Shown: positions 24,701 to 32,324, counted from the first letter of the stretch. The stretch is 64,000 nt of DNA from an uncultured beta proteobacterium (GCA_903859155.1 CAIOLO010000083.1:1-64000), one strand, 5' to 3'. The notes: a model not told the origin generated them from the sequence alone. Program-made: numbers and translations.

Positions 24701-25874
24701 GAGTGACCGCGATGGCGAGCATTTCGGCCGCGATGCGGCCAACACCCATGGCGGCAACTCGAGCAATGACTCGTCATGCCCCGTGGACGAGGTCATTGAG
24801 AAGGTCAACGAGGGCTATGACAGCGTCTACAGCCTGGCCGACTACACGCTCACCGCCAATGTCGAGGAGCTTCATCTGCTTGGCGAGGAGGGCCTTGCCG
24901 GTCACGGCAATGCGCTCGATAACATCGTCGTGGGTGGTACCGGTGACAATGCGCTCTTCGGGGAAGCCGGCGACGATCTGCTCCTCGATGACGCAGGGGA
25001 GGACCGCCTCGACGGCGGCGCCGGCAACGATGTGCTCGACGGTGGCGCCGGCAACGACACGTTGATCGGCGGTGTCGGGGACGACACCTTTGTTCATGCT
25101 CTCGGTGGTGGCGATGACGAGGTGCAGGAGTCCGGAGGGCAGGACGCCGTGCGATTCGGTGATGGCATAGTGGGGAACGCACTCGGTGTTTCGCGCAGGC
25201 AAAACGACCTGCTGCTGAAAGTATCCGGCAATAACGGCAGTGTCACCCTGAAGAACTGGTTCGGTTCCGCCGCCAACCGGGTGGAGAAGGTGCAGTTCGC
25301 CGATGGCACCGGGTGGAATGAGGCGCAGATGCGTGCGCGGGTGGGGCAAACAGCAACTGTCATCCCCGGTGGGGTATTGTCATCAGGCACCGCGGGCGAC
25401 CATGGCTATTCGCAACCGGATGCCGGCGGCGGCGGAGCCGACCACCATGGCGATGAGCAAGACGATCATCGCAAGATCGACCGTAGAGACGTCGACCGCG
25501 AAGGGGACCCTGACAATTCAGCAGCCAGGGACGCGCGCGATGCCATCGCCACGCGGCTGGAGCGAGATCCGCATTACGATTTCACCGCGTTGGCCGTTTA
25601 TTTGTCGAAGCGGCAAGGAGCGGGCCATGGTGCGCTGACCGCGGCACAGGTCGCGCAGCAATGGCGGCAGGTGCAAGATCGTGTCGGCCTGCTTGCCCAG
25701 GACGATGACGACGCCCGCCACAACTCAGGCAGTGGCCATCACGATGCGAACGACCACACTTTGGTGCTTGGCGCGGCGCAGTGGGGCTACGCGGGATCGG
25801 TCGGAAAAAGCCGCGGCGCAGGCGGCATGGCGGGGTTCGCCGGCCTCAGCGAAGGCTTCAAGAGGCTTGGATGA
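18732..25874 (+). CDS. Giant RTX protein with N-terminal lipase-like domain
   Basis: A 2380-residue type I secretion substrate. Residues 1-330 resemble a class 3 lipase/phospholipase: VSIRGTQGLQDGLDD, the nucleophile elbow VNGHSLGGYMASS (Ser about 175), GDRIPIFQED and a candidate His in SNHYMF. Calcium-binding GGxGxDxx(L/I/F) nonapeptides cluster at about 530-595, 860-1110, 1510-1540 and 1940-2120, separated by HCBP-related strands. Residues about 1630-1935 hold cadherin/Ig-like modules (EDAIFHFAVPADTFIEPDGD, FDAATGGFSGTPANENVG). The C-terminal 100 residues are charged and His/Asp-rich. It has no signal peptide, as expected for this route. It may act as a lipolytic toxin, surface adhesin or nutrient lipase. 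Confidence 0.92.
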   Translation: MATINNSYINALLADASYVQLSANGIVFDDSSLLSSLSNRLTSPLAESLLSNFDILSQELSVDNGFDAVVWRGKSSTQYAGKVYVSIRGTQGLQDGLDDGDLAATGLAHQQIVSMVNWWLRETTPEGEYAMQIGIRSAGIPGLPVSLQDFVPAASVTGTGRLSNVGAIESVNGHSLGGYMASSFVRLFGAKWPVTSLSTFNSAGFSTLATANIERGFNQIANILGSASLITFAAENQINYFAENGINVTTNTWRPIGFRQYGDRIPIFQEDGAGFPPISNHYMFKLTDVLALGAVLEKLDPSMNIERLNLIAQAGSNIMSDSYEGVLDNLRRMLLGPNITPTQTSDESSGNTGQSVERIDYHNNLKAFADSQNFNFLAALGQEGKLAVKFGNDSDLASRARTDFGAMLALDSLSTLFISSTDDDAVEFLKGLNPSLAQRWEADATSRASGQTPQYFSDQWLEDRAALLSKKIMVNNNDYDPKQVQIGIHYEDGEQAYTLGADGILSRRVIFGSDAADEIAGSMRDDHIYGGGGSDSIETGAGADYVEGGQGNDTITTGDGSDTIYGGAGTDTLNGGKGNDTLDGGAGYDTYLFSTGDGTDSVNDSDGQGQIVFEGSALNGGKKTSGNKYQSADGQYRYSFVGDLVAGGTLVINDRIVIRSFHNNDLGIALDLSASEQATPTYQIQYVGGPEPTNHASDNASYGFFLYGSDFNDRYIAASYDPSQEDAPPVPGGAAGVFFGKAGDDLFEGSYIHGGDQALGGPGNDILLGAAVGMSLPAAVDEGMGGDLLDGAAGQDTVIGSDLNDALFGDGSGFGGTISSYTDFSFYLFGMQIAGYSNQNSVSVYPAFGPNNGIRWYGATVGSFPTAMDAFNYVLGISAGSNLDSLYDDYVDGGGGDDRIVGGSGSDVLIGGDGNDEIIGDYDRIVYANDPADPLFFRRSQANFGEYAYLLGKPGDDYLDGGDGNDTLSDLFGGSDQLYGGAGDDVLGNDDSILRPEFYQDGVVPDSVSYVNLLDGGEGDDLIISDSEHFGSFDQIFGGTGNDTIEFTGYSAFIDGGEGDDDINAEGSDLTDFSGVGADIWITGGDGDDYICAAASNLEVTAGAGSDTLVVSGGEIRIDQAGRMAGDVDSLYFQFDSSVAYWEHDGADLVITDFSGNTSVTIVGWFEGFEKQFDTIAFSDGTPWTPADIVEELASVRFSPSGENDLIYASADHPIAAGLDGEDRIFSDIEGVLVVGGEGDDAIHIGNEGSDLIIGGHGNDLVTSYGTANVFAFNRGDGQDVLKGFAGTISLGGIAFYEVSISNFYSENDVGLSFDFGQGDSLTLINPAPFFFDGEEDSGTQSPLLLQVVLPTRVDVYDLLSGDSSAQSSLDSAIGGILAYEYALHGSTSALSGDAIVAALGEADFGSAAQTLDLERSLNEYLYQPGDGVQILSKIEGIDAVRFGLGVAQDDLKLELGSLAIRVGDSGDVLHLENFNPGDAFGVHDFERFEFSDGSSLTYSELLQRGFDLDGTAGDDTIAGTNTTDRIDGKGGDDLLAGGLGSDTYFFGLGSGHDQIVEAPSLSDQDILRIFGNPDEVKVARDGDNLVIGLKQSDDRIAVNWYADPSARIESVVFDDNTIWNAIGLESMANAPVNHAPLLAMPISDQTAQEDAIFHFAVPADTFIEPDGDALTYSATLANGNALPDWLWFDAATGGFSGTPANENVGALSLRVTASDTGALSEHDDFNVVVQNVNDAPLAANDTGAAQEDGGAVTLESATLLANDTDPDAGDTKVIVAVTNSTAGAAVSLTGGNVAYNPGELFQTLQIGATATDSFTYTMADAVGATSTATVLMTIAGIDDTPAVANPIPDQNATVGNPFIFSVAANTFSDMDSGDVLAYSATLTEGTALPSWLNFNAATRTFSGTSPGSAGTLQLRVNATDTSGASACDVFALNITGDANAGRIVIGTDGEDVLTGTAFNDIIDGRRGHDVMFGGKGDDVFYVDRSRAILSDRDGEHFGRDAANTHGGNSSNDSSCPVDEVIEKVNEGYDSVYSLADYTLTANVEELHLLGEEGLAGHGNALDNIVVGGTGDNALFGEAGDDLLLDDAGEDRLDGGAGNDVLDGGAGNDTLIGGVGDDTFVHALGGGDDEVQESGGQDAVRFGDGIVGNALGVSRRQNDLLLKVSGNNGSVTLKNWFGSAANRVEKVQFADGTGWNEAQMRARVGQTATVIPGGVLSSGTAGDHGYSQPDAGGGGADHHGDEQDDHRKIDRRDVDREGDPDNSAARDARDAIATRLERDPHYDFTALAVYLSKRQGAGHGALTAAQVAQQWRQVQDRVGLLAQDDDDARHNSGSGHHDANDHTLVLGAAQWGYAGSVGKSRGAGGMAGFAGLSEGFKRLG

Positions 25875-27301
25875 GTCCGATGGATGCGATTACGAAATCA
25901 TCTGCGTGGCAACCGTCAAAAAACGCCGCACGTAAATGGGGCGAGGCTGCGGGTGAGCGCATTTACGCCGATCCGGCGGATTTTCTGCCAGCTCTGGTGA
26001 GGCTCCGGGAGGCGCCGCCCAGTCCCCTTGGCCGCAAAGTGCTGCGCGCGATGCTGCTGTTTCTCGCAGCACTGCTGATGTGGATGTTCCTGGGTAAGCT
26101 CGATATTGTCGCTGTTGCCGAGGGCAAACTCGTGCCCGACACCTACTTGAAAATCGTGCAGCCCATTGATTCCGGCGTGATCAAGGAAATCCTGGTAAGG
26201 GAAGGCGAGCAGGTCAGGCAAGGGCAGGTCTTGATGCGCATGGACGCCGCTTTGTCCGGGTCAGAGCTCGAGTCACTCACTGCGGATTTCAAAAACAAGC
26301 GAATCGCGCTGCGACGCATCGATGCGCAGCTCTCCGGCGAGCCATTCACGCGGAGGCCGGATGAGCCCACAGAGCTGTTCGCGCAAGTCCATGCGCAATA
26401 TCTGGCAAATCGCCAGGCCCATGAGAATGCACTGGCTCACGAGCGCGCAATATACGATAAGGCTACGCACGACCTGTCTGCCGCCACGCAGGTCCATGCC
26501 AAGCTGGCGCAGACCTTGCCGCATTACCGTGAACAGGAGGTCGCGTATCAGAAACTCGCCAACGACGGGTTTGCCGGAAAGCTGATGTTTACCGACAAGC
26601 AGCGCGAGCGCGTAGAGAAAGAGCAGGACCTGCATGCCCAGGAATCTGTGATTGCCGCTGCCCGTGCGGTCATTCTCCAGGAAGAAAGGAAGATCGCGCA
26701 GATCACGGCCGACTACCGGCGCCAGCTGCAGGTCGATCGCGTGGAGGTTGCGTCGCAATTGCAAAAGGCCGGCCAGGAACTGGGCAAGCAGGAGCACCGC
26801 CACGGATACCTGGAACTGCGCGCGCCGCAGGATGGCGCGGTCAAGGACCTCGCCACACACACCATTGGCACCGTGGCCAGCCCGGGGACAATCCTGATGA
26901 CGCTCATTCCCATCGACGAAAAGTTGCGCGCCGAAGTCTGGGTCAGGAATGACGACATAGGATTCGTCCGGCAGACACAACCGGTGAAGCTCAAACTGGC
27001 GGCCTTTACGTTTCAGAAGTACGGCATGATCGAAGGCGAAGTGAGCCACGTCAGCGCGGATTCTGCGGAGATCGGCAGTGCGCCGGCAGGCCAGAGTCAG
27101 CAGAGGAATTCCGGCGAGGCGCTCGCCTACAAAACCCTGGTCAACCTGAAAAGTCAGGTGCTCACAGTGGACAGTGAGAAATACAACCTCGTACCCGGCA
27201 TGCAGGTGTCGGCGGAAATTCACCTTGGCACCAGGACCGTGGTGGAATACCTGCTGTCGCCAGTGCGCAAGGCATTCCACGAATCGGCGCGAGAGCGATA
27301 G
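25871..27301 (+). CDS. HlyD-family periplasmic adaptor of type I secretion
   Basis: A 476-residue membrane fusion protein: a cytoplasmic N-terminus of about 60 residues, one TM helix (AMLLFLAALLMWMFLGKLDI), a lipoyl half-motif IVQPIDSGVIKEILVREGEQ, a long coiled-coil hairpin (about 130-330), the second lipoyl half GYLELRAPQDGAVKDLATHT and a beta-barrel with VKLKLAAFTFQKYGMIEGEV. It bridges the ABC transporter and an outer-membrane TolC-type channel. The ATG overlaps the stop of the RTX gene (ATGA), so exporter adaptor and substrate are made together. Confidence 0.95.
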   Translation: MSPMDAITKSSAWQPSKNAARKWGEAAGERIYADPADFLPALVRLREAPPSPLGRKVLRAMLLFLAALLMWMFLGKLDIVAVAEGKLVPDTYLKIVQPIDSGVIKEILVREGEQVRQGQVLMRMDAALSGSELESLTADFKNKRIALRRIDAQLSGEPFTRRPDEPTELFAQVHAQYLANRQAHENALAHERAIYDKATHDLSAATQVHAKLAQTLPHYREQEVAYQKLANDGFAGKLMFTDKQRERVEKEQDLHAQESVIAAARAVILQEERKIAQITADYRRQLQVDRVEVASQLQKAGQELGKQEHRHGYLELRAPQDGAVKDLATHTIGTVASPGTILMTLIPIDEKLRAEVWVRNDDIGFVRQTQPVKLKLAAFTFQKYGMIEGEVSHVSADSAEIGSAPAGQSQQRNSGEALAYKTLVNLKSQVLTVDSEKYNLVPGMQVSAEIHLGTRTVVEYLLSPVRKAFHESARER

Positions 27302-27472
27302 ATCGACGCGCTGAAAGTACCTGCCGGGCGGGATAAGCGGACGGGAAGCGGCAGATGGAATTGCTCATCCCTCGCACATTTCATTCACATGAGAGAGGCC
27401 CCGCCCGGGACTCGTTCAAGGCCACGGGCGGGTGGCGTCGCGTAATTGCGCGACGCCCGATACTTCCCGGAC

Positions 27473-28408
27473 TCAGATGCAGCCGTACTTGTAGATCCTG
27501 TCCGGCACCGGGTTCAGGTCGGTTTCGTCGATCTCGGCAACGGCGCGGAGCATGGAGCCGTCGCCCATATACCAACGGATCGGAAAAGCCCACATCTTGA
27601 AGCGCTTGCCGACGACCTTTTCCAGGTCTCCGCCGAGGTTCTCGATGCCCACGATGCCATTGCCCATCATGTACTTGTGGCATGGCTCCCAGGTGCCCCA
27701 CTCGCCGGCCTTCTCCAGCTTGCCGTATTCCTGCATGTACTTGTCCATGCCGAAGGTCTTGATGAATACTTCGCGATCGAACCACGCATAGGCTTCGATG
27801 CCGTACTGATCGATGTACTCCTGGGTGATCGAGCGGCCGGTCCTTCCGGGCAGGTTCATCTGGGTCGGGCCGTTCTTGCCCATGGCCGTATGCAATGGAT
27901 GGTCCAGGGCCTGCATATCCATGGCCACGCACTTGGGGCTGTACTTCTCGATCCATTGCCCTGCTTTTAGGCCGGTGCCGGGCGAATAGTGGTAGTAGTC
28001 CTTGCTGTCGTCATACAACAGGTGGGTGCCGGTACGGAGGACGAGCACCATTCCTTTGAGTTCCTCAGGTTTGATTTTCGCCCGCTTGCAGGCGTCCTCC
28101 AGATGTTGATCGGTGATGAGTTCCCATGCCTTGCACTTGACATCGAGGCAGATGGCATCGCCGCAATAGGCATCAATCGGCAGTTCGTGGGTGTATCTGG
28201 CGCGCACACCGTTGAAGTCGCGCTCCATGACGTGGCGCGGCGAATCGGCATGTGTGCCGGCATGCTGCACGACGCTGACCTTCTGGCTGAGCACGCCGGA
28301 TTTGGCCAGGCCATGCATGGTATCGATGACCGGTTTGACGAAATACGGCCAAAGCGGGATATCCGCGCCAAAGGGATGGCTGAGGTCGACAAATACTTTC
28401 TTTCCCAT
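27473..28408 (-). CDS. Cyclase-family metal-dependent hydrolase
   Basis: A 311-residue protein of the cyclase/kynurenine-formamidase-like family. The metal-binding motif HAGTHADSPRH and VDLSHPFGADIPLW at the N-terminus are diagnostic, with GMVLVLRTGTHLLYDDSKDY and MQALDHPLHTA in the core. Members hydrolyse or isomerise amide, lactone or cyclic substrates; the substrate here is unknown. It is longer than KynB-type enzymes (about 210). It is followed upstream on the same strand by a Bug receptor, which suggests uptake and catabolism of one carboxylated compound. The stop lies 170 bp from the hlyD-like gene end; no terminator is obvious in that gap. Confidence 0.85.
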   Translation of the reverse strand: MGKKVFVDLSHPFGADIPLWPYFVKPVIDTMHGLAKSGVLSQKVSVVQHAGTHADSPRHVMERDFNGVRARYTHELPIDAYCGDAICLDVKCKAWELITDQHLEDACKRAKIKPEELKGMVLVLRTGTHLLYDDSKDYYHYSPGTGLKAGQWIEKYSPKCVAMDMQALDHPLHTAMGKNGPTQMNLPGRTGRSITQEYIDQYGIEAYAWFDREVFIKTFGMDKYMQEYGKLEKAGEWGTWEPCHKYMMGNGIVGIENLGGDLEKVVGKRFKMWAFPIRWYMGDGSMLRAVAEIDETDLNPVPDRIYKYGCI

Positions 28409-28508
28409 GGGAATCCTCTCCTTCTTGTTTCGTTACACAACTCTGTGTGCGGGCAGTTGAGTGCCCGGACTGTTCTTTTTCTCCTGGAGGCGTGCAGTGA
28501 TCTTTTGC

Positions 28509-29486
28509 TTATTCCAGCTTGATGTTCGCGGCCTTCGCTACTTTCGCGACCAGAGCCTGCTCGCTCTTGATCTGGGCGGCAAACTGCTCCGGGGTATTGG
28601 CGATCACTTCGAATCCGGCCTGATTGATCTTTTCCTCGACTTCAGGCAGCTTCAGGGTCCTGAGAATGTCGCTGTTCAGCCGCGAAAATATTGCTGCGGG
28701 GATGCCCACTGGCGCGAACAAGCCGGTCCATCCGGGCATGGGCTCGAAGCCGGGAATGATTTCCGCAACTGCCGGGAGACTGGGAAACTGCCGAAGGCGA
28801 TGTGCCTCGCGGCTGGCCAGCAATTTGATCTTGCCCGCTTTTACCTGGGGGGCAACCTCTGAAACAATCATGAATCCGATCGGAATGACCCCCGTGATTA
28901 CATCGGTCATGGCCTGCGCCCCGGCTTTGTAGGGGACGTGAACCATCTGCGTGCCCGTCAGCAGCTGGATTTCCTCCGCCGCCATATGGTGTGGCGACCC
29001 GATGCCGGAGGTCGCGTACGAGAGCTTGCCGGGATACTTCCTGGCGTAATCGATCAGCTCCCGCAACGAGTTGACCGGTGCCGATGCGTTGGCAACGATC
29101 AGAGAACCGGTCTGCCCGACGGCGGTGAGCGGCACGAGGTCCTTGTTGGGATCGATCGAGAAAGGCGTGCCTACGACCACCCGCACCACCACCACCCCCG
29201 GGGTGAGTGCGCCTATGGTGTAGCCATCGGGTGCGGCGCGTGCGATTGCCTCGGCCGCCTGCACACCGCCCGCACCGGCGCGATTCTCGATCACCACCGG
29301 CTGGTGCATGGTCGTGGACAGGTAAGTCGCAGCCACGCGGGTCAGGGCATCGCCACCACTGCCTGCGGCGAACTGCGTCACCATGCGGATCGGTTTGGCG
29401 GGATATGCCTGCGTGAAGCCCGCGGTGGGCGTGGCAAGCACCGTAGCGGCAATTGATAAAAATACAACCCGGATATGTTTGTTCAT
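28509..29486 (-). CDS. Tripartite tricarboxylate (Bug/TctC) solute receptor
   Basis: A 325-residue periplasmic binding protein. A signal peptide (MNKHIRVVFLSIAATVLATP, cleaved near TQA) is followed by YPAKPIRMVTQFAAGSGGDA, the NRAGAGGVQAAEAIARAAPD motif, DLVPLTAVGQTGSLIV and KLSYATSGIGSPHHMAAE, all characteristic of the Bug family expanded in betaproteobacteria. It delivers carboxylates to a TctAB permease that is not in the window. ATG 29486 is preceded by GGGAGAAATG. It is co-oriented with the cyclase gene and 100 bp upstream of it. Confidence 0.92.
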   Translation of the reverse strand: MNKHIRVVFLSIAATVLATPTAGFTQAYPAKPIRMVTQFAAGSGGDALTRVAATYLSTTMHQPVVIENRAGAGGVQAAEAIARAAPDGYTIGALTPGVVVVRVVVGTPFSIDPNKDLVPLTAVGQTGSLIVANASAPVNSLRELIDYARKYPGKLSYATSGIGSPHHMAAEEIQLLTGTQMVHVPYKAGAQAMTDVITGVIPIGFMIVSEVAPQVKAGKIKLLASREAHRLRQFPSLPAVAEIIPGFEPMPGWTGLFAPVGIPAAIFSRLNSDILRTLKLPEVEEKINQAGFEVIANTPEQFAAQIKSEQALVAKVAKAANIKLE

Positions 29487-29659
29487 CTCATTTCTCCCGT
29501 GGGCGGCCGCAACAACTGGGTCCAGCTGAATGATATTTTTGCGGTCATACGTCAATGAGATAAAGGTGCCATGGAACGCTATCCCCGGCCTTGACCTATG
29601 ACAAGGCAACGGCACCAAAGACGGCGCTTAAGGCCCGTGCTGCAAAGACAATCCCCAAC

Positions 29660-30053
29660 ATGCGATTTATCTTCACGCTTTGGAAATCGACGCTGGTGGT
29701 TGGCCTGTCGGCCGTGACTGCCTTGTATCCGGCGATCTCACGGGGGCAATCCAGCGGCGCAAATGCGCCAAAACTGATCAAGATTGTCGTCCCATTTGAG
29801 CCGGGTGCCAGCACAGACATTTTTGCGCGGTTGGTCGGCCAGAAGCTTGGCACGCGGATCGGCAGCACGGTCGTGGTGGAGAACCGGACCGGCGCAACCG
29901 GCTCGATAGGCGCGGAGTATGTTGCGGGTGCGGGTGCGGTTGCCGATGGCTCGACGCTGATGGTGACTTCAACCCCATTCTCCGCCAATGCCGCCGTGCG
30001 CCCGAAGCTGCCCTTTGACCCTGTCAGGGGATTCGCGCCGATCGCGCACGCGG
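29660..30053 (+). pseudogene. Truncated Bug/TctC receptor fused in frame to the next gene
   Basis: ATG 29660 gives a signal peptide (RFIFTLWKSTLVVGLSAVTA) and the first third of a Bug receptor: KLIKIVVPFEPGASTDIFAR, STVVVENRTGATGSIGAEYV, PFSANAAVRPKLPFDPVRGF. Similarity stops at about 30053 after APIAHAAG, where a normal protein would continue for about 190 residues. The frame does not close but runs on into the iron-sulfur protein at 30146. Probably a deletion junction. Confidence 0.75.
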
Positions 30054-30145
30054 CAGGCCTGGACCGACCAAGGCATGGCCTTCAGCGGCCCGCAAGTAAG
30101 GTAAGCTGTCACGCTTTGCCGGATTGGCCAGACAGACACCCGCGC

Positions 30146-30655
30146 GTGACCGACAAATCGCCTGTTGAAACGCCACCTGGAGTGCCAGGCGATATATCGC
30201 ATGGTGTGGCATCCGCTCGTGCGGCCATTGGCGCGCGTCTGAAGGCATTCCAGCAGGCGGAGGCCGCTCGCATCCTGTCGGCCTGCACCCGGTGCGGGAA
30301 ATGTTATGAAGCCTGCCCGATGACCGCTTACGCGAAGCCTGCGCCGGGCGGCGCAGGTGATGCCGCTGACGGCCACGGGGTGGTCGCTGGTGTGCTCGCG
30401 GTGCTGGGCGGGGAGCAGGGTTCGCCCGCGGCGCTCGGCTGGATCGCGGTTTGCTGCCGCAGCGGCGTGTGCGTGCCGGTCTGCCCGGAACAGATCGATC
30501 CGCTGATGATGATGCGCCTGGCGCGCATGACGGCGTTGGGCGGGCGCGGCGGGGTGAAGCAGCTTGCGATGCGCGAAGATCCAGATTACTTCAACCGCGT
30601 GCGCGCGTTCGCGAAACTGCAACTGAGCGATGAAGAACTCAAGCGCTGGACCTGA
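30146..30655 (+). CDS. HdrC-like 4Fe-4S ferredoxin-type protein
   Basis: A 169-residue soluble iron-sulfur protein with two Cys clusters: ILSACTRCGKCYEACPMTAY (a classic C..C..C...CP site) and AVCCRSGVCVPVCPEQIDPL. This dicluster layout is that of heterodisulfide-reductase subunit C or glycolate-oxidase iron-sulfur subunits, which pass electrons to a CCG-domain partner. The next gene encodes such a partner. Start GTG 30146 is the best fit; the same frame is open upstream through a truncated Bug gene, so a larger chimeric protein cannot be excluded. Confidence 0.8.
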   Translation: MTDKSPVETPPGVPGDISHGVASARAAIGARLKAFQQAEAARILSACTRCGKCYEACPMTAYAKPAPGGAGDAADGHGVVAGVLAVLGGEQGSPAALGWIAVCCRSGVCVPVCPEQIDPLMMMRLARMTALGGRGGVKQLAMREDPDYFNRVRAFAKLQLSDEELKRWT

Positions 30656-30729
30656 GGCAGTTCCGGTTCTAGCGAAATCAAACGTGATTTGACCCGTCAA
30701 TTCAAGAGCTGACCCCAACGCGCCCATCA

Positions 30730-31584
30730 ATGCCAGACCTGACCCCAACGCCGATAACTTTCTGGTACGGATGCAATGTGCTGCGCCACGGCGATATCAT
30801 TCGCAGTTGCCTGGACATTCTGCGCGCGCTGGGTTTCGACGCGCTGCCGGTTGGCGGCCCGGACTACTGCTGCGGCACGGTGAAGGATGCCAATCAGACT
30901 GCGGCGGGCGGCATGGCAACGCGCACCGTCGCCAGGTTTAACGCTTTGCAGCGCGAGCGCGTGGTCGCGTGGTGCCCCTCCTGCCACTCGCACATGCACG
31001 AGTTCATGGGGCCGGCAAACCACATGCATTTCGCCATGACCTATCTGGTGGACCTGATCTACGCCAATCGCGACAGGCTTGCGCCGCTGCTGGTTCACGC
31101 GGTGCCGCTGCGGGTGCTGCTGCACCGGCACCTCGGTTTCAACGAGCACAGTCCGGTGAACCGCGTGGTCCCCGAATTGCTGCGGATGATCCCGGCTGTC
31201 GAAGTGGTGGAGGGGGACACACCGGTGCCCGGCTACATGTGCGCGTCGCTCCAAGCGGTGCCCGGCGCCATCGATGACATGATCGCGGGCACACTGCACG
31301 CGGTGAAGGTAAGCGGGGCCGATGCTGTGGTGTCGATCTTCCACCAGTGCTACCGCGAGTTGTGCGGGCTGGAGGCCCTGGGCGCGACGCAGGTCTACAA
31401 TTACATTCACCTGCTGGCCCGCTCGATGGGCCTGGCCTATGAGGATGAATACAAGGCATGGAAGAAGGCGGGCGATGGCGCGGCGCAACTAATAGGCGCC
31501 GGGCGCATCGCGCAGGTCGGCGTGCGGTTATTCGAGCGCGCGGTGCTGCCGGAGCTGAAAAAGCGTCCGGTGCTCCCCGGTTGA
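30730..31584 (+). CDS. HdrB-like CCG-domain protein
   Basis: A 284-residue protein with one well-formed CCG domain (WYGCNVLRHGD, GGPDYCCGTVKDANQT, VAWCPSCHSHMHEF) and a second degenerate one (GYMCASLQ, FHQCYRELCG). CCG domains ligate iron-sulfur clusters in heterodisulfide reductase subunit B and related oxidoreductases. It forms a probable two-subunit complex with the upstream HdrC-like protein; its electron donor and substrate are unknown. The 75-bp gap contains two copies of CTGACCCCAACG, one of which overlaps the ATG, so the first eight codons may be non-native. Confidence 0.85.
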   Translation: MPDLTPTPITFWYGCNVLRHGDIIRSCLDILRALGFDALPVGGPDYCCGTVKDANQTAAGGMATRTVARFNALQRERVVAWCPSCHSHMHEFMGPANHMHFAMTYLVDLIYANRDRLAPLLVHAVPLRVLLHRHLGFNEHSPVNRVVPELLRMIPAVEVVEGDTPVPGYMCASLQAVPGAIDDMIAGTLHAVKVSGADAVVSIFHQCYRELCGLEALGATQVYNYIHLLARSMGLAYEDEYKAWKKAGDGAAQLIGAGRIAQVGVRLFERAVLPELKKRPVLPG

Positions 31585-31647
31585 TGAACTTCTCGTAGCA
31601 GCGAGCGGCGAGATGATGTCTGCGAGAGTCGTACGCACCTATGGCAC

Positions 31648-31929
31648 CTACTTGGCGGGGGCAGCGCCACCCTTCGCGGCTTTGGCAGCAGCTTCAGCGG
31701 CTTTTCTGTCGTCACGCATCTTGTCTCGTGCCGCCTTCATCTTTTGCTGGTCCGCCTTCATTTTTTCGTGATCCGCCTTCAGTTTTTCACGGTCTGCCTT
31801 CACAGCCTCGCGGTCAGCTTTAAGCGCACCCTTTGCCGCTGCTCCTGGCGGTGTCGTGGCCGGGGCCTGAGCCAGGACGGTGGAGGAAAAAGCGATCAGC
31901 GCGGCGACGAGGACTGGTTTCAGCTGCAT
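31648..31929 (-). CDS. Small periplasmic K/A/D heptad-repeat protein
   Basis: A 93-residue protein. A signal peptide (MQLKPVLVAALIAFSSTVLA, then QA) is followed by a low-complexity mature part in which a seven-residue unit like LKADREA/MKADQQK repeats at least six times (residues about 38-80), predicted to be one long charged helix or coiled coil, and an Ala/Lys-rich end. I do not recognise a family. It lies alone between the HdrB-like gene and tRNA-Asn on the minus strand. Proteins of this look can be cation- or nucleic-acid-binding, but nothing here proves that. Confidence 0.7.
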   Translation of the reverse strand: MQLKPVLVAALIAFSSTVLAQAPATTPPGAAAKGALKADREAVKADREKLKADHEKMKADQQKMKAARDKMRDDRKAAEAAAKAAKGGAAPAK

Positions 31930-32216
31930 GGTGGAGCTCCGAGTTATTGGCGGGTAGGTGCTGGTGTAACGCGCCATGCCAGCATTGGGATGACAGGCAG
32001 GAGCAAAGCTGGGATTCCGCGCGACGCAGTTGATGGCCCCCGACCGCGTGCCCGATTGTTGCCGCACCGCTCCAGGGCGCTGGGTTGTAGGTCGGTGTTG
32101 GTCGGGGCGAGGGCAGGGCCGGCAAGATGCGTATGTCGCCAGAGCGTTTAGCGTCTGAAATACCCAATCCATGAATACACCGGCGGATACGTTGTATTTC
32201 TGCACCACAAAAACAA
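31930..32216. other. Intergenic region without a supported gene
   Basis: The 287 bases between the small periplasmic protein and the tRNA terminator contain only short frames that overlap in all directions and carry no recognisable motif. The part next to 31929 should hold the promoter of the small protein gene (TAACTCGGAGCTCCACC on the coding strand includes a GGAG ribosome site). I see nothing else. Confidence 0.5.
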
Positions 32217-32243
32217 AGAGCCAATCCTTTGGAGATTGGCTCT
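32217..32243 (-). terminator. Rho-independent terminator of tRNA-Asn
   Basis: On the minus strand AGAGCCAATC pairs with GATTGGCTCT around a seven-base loop, followed by TTGTTTTTG. It starts six bases after the tRNA CCA end, so it terminates the tRNA transcript. Confidence 0.9.
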
Positions 32244-32248
32244 GGTAT

Positions 32249-32324
32249 TGGCTCCCCGACCAGGGCTCGAACCTGGGACCTGCGGATTAACAGTCCGTCG
32301 CTCTACCAGCTGAGCTATCGGGGA
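32249..32324 (-). tRNA. tRNA-Asn (GTT)
   Basis: On the minus strand TCCCCGA pairs with TCGGGGA (acceptor stem), TAGCTCAGCTGGTAGAGCG is the D arm, GACTGTTAATC holds the GTT anticodon (32289-32291), and GGTTCGAGCCC is the T arm; G and an encoded CCA follow. 76 nt, all stems intact. No integrated element or duplicated attachment site is visible beside it. Confidence 0.97.

Noticed and set aside
32249-32324. Integration site at tRNA-Asn
   Set aside because: No integrase, no second copy of the tRNA 3' end and no foreign island next to it in the window.
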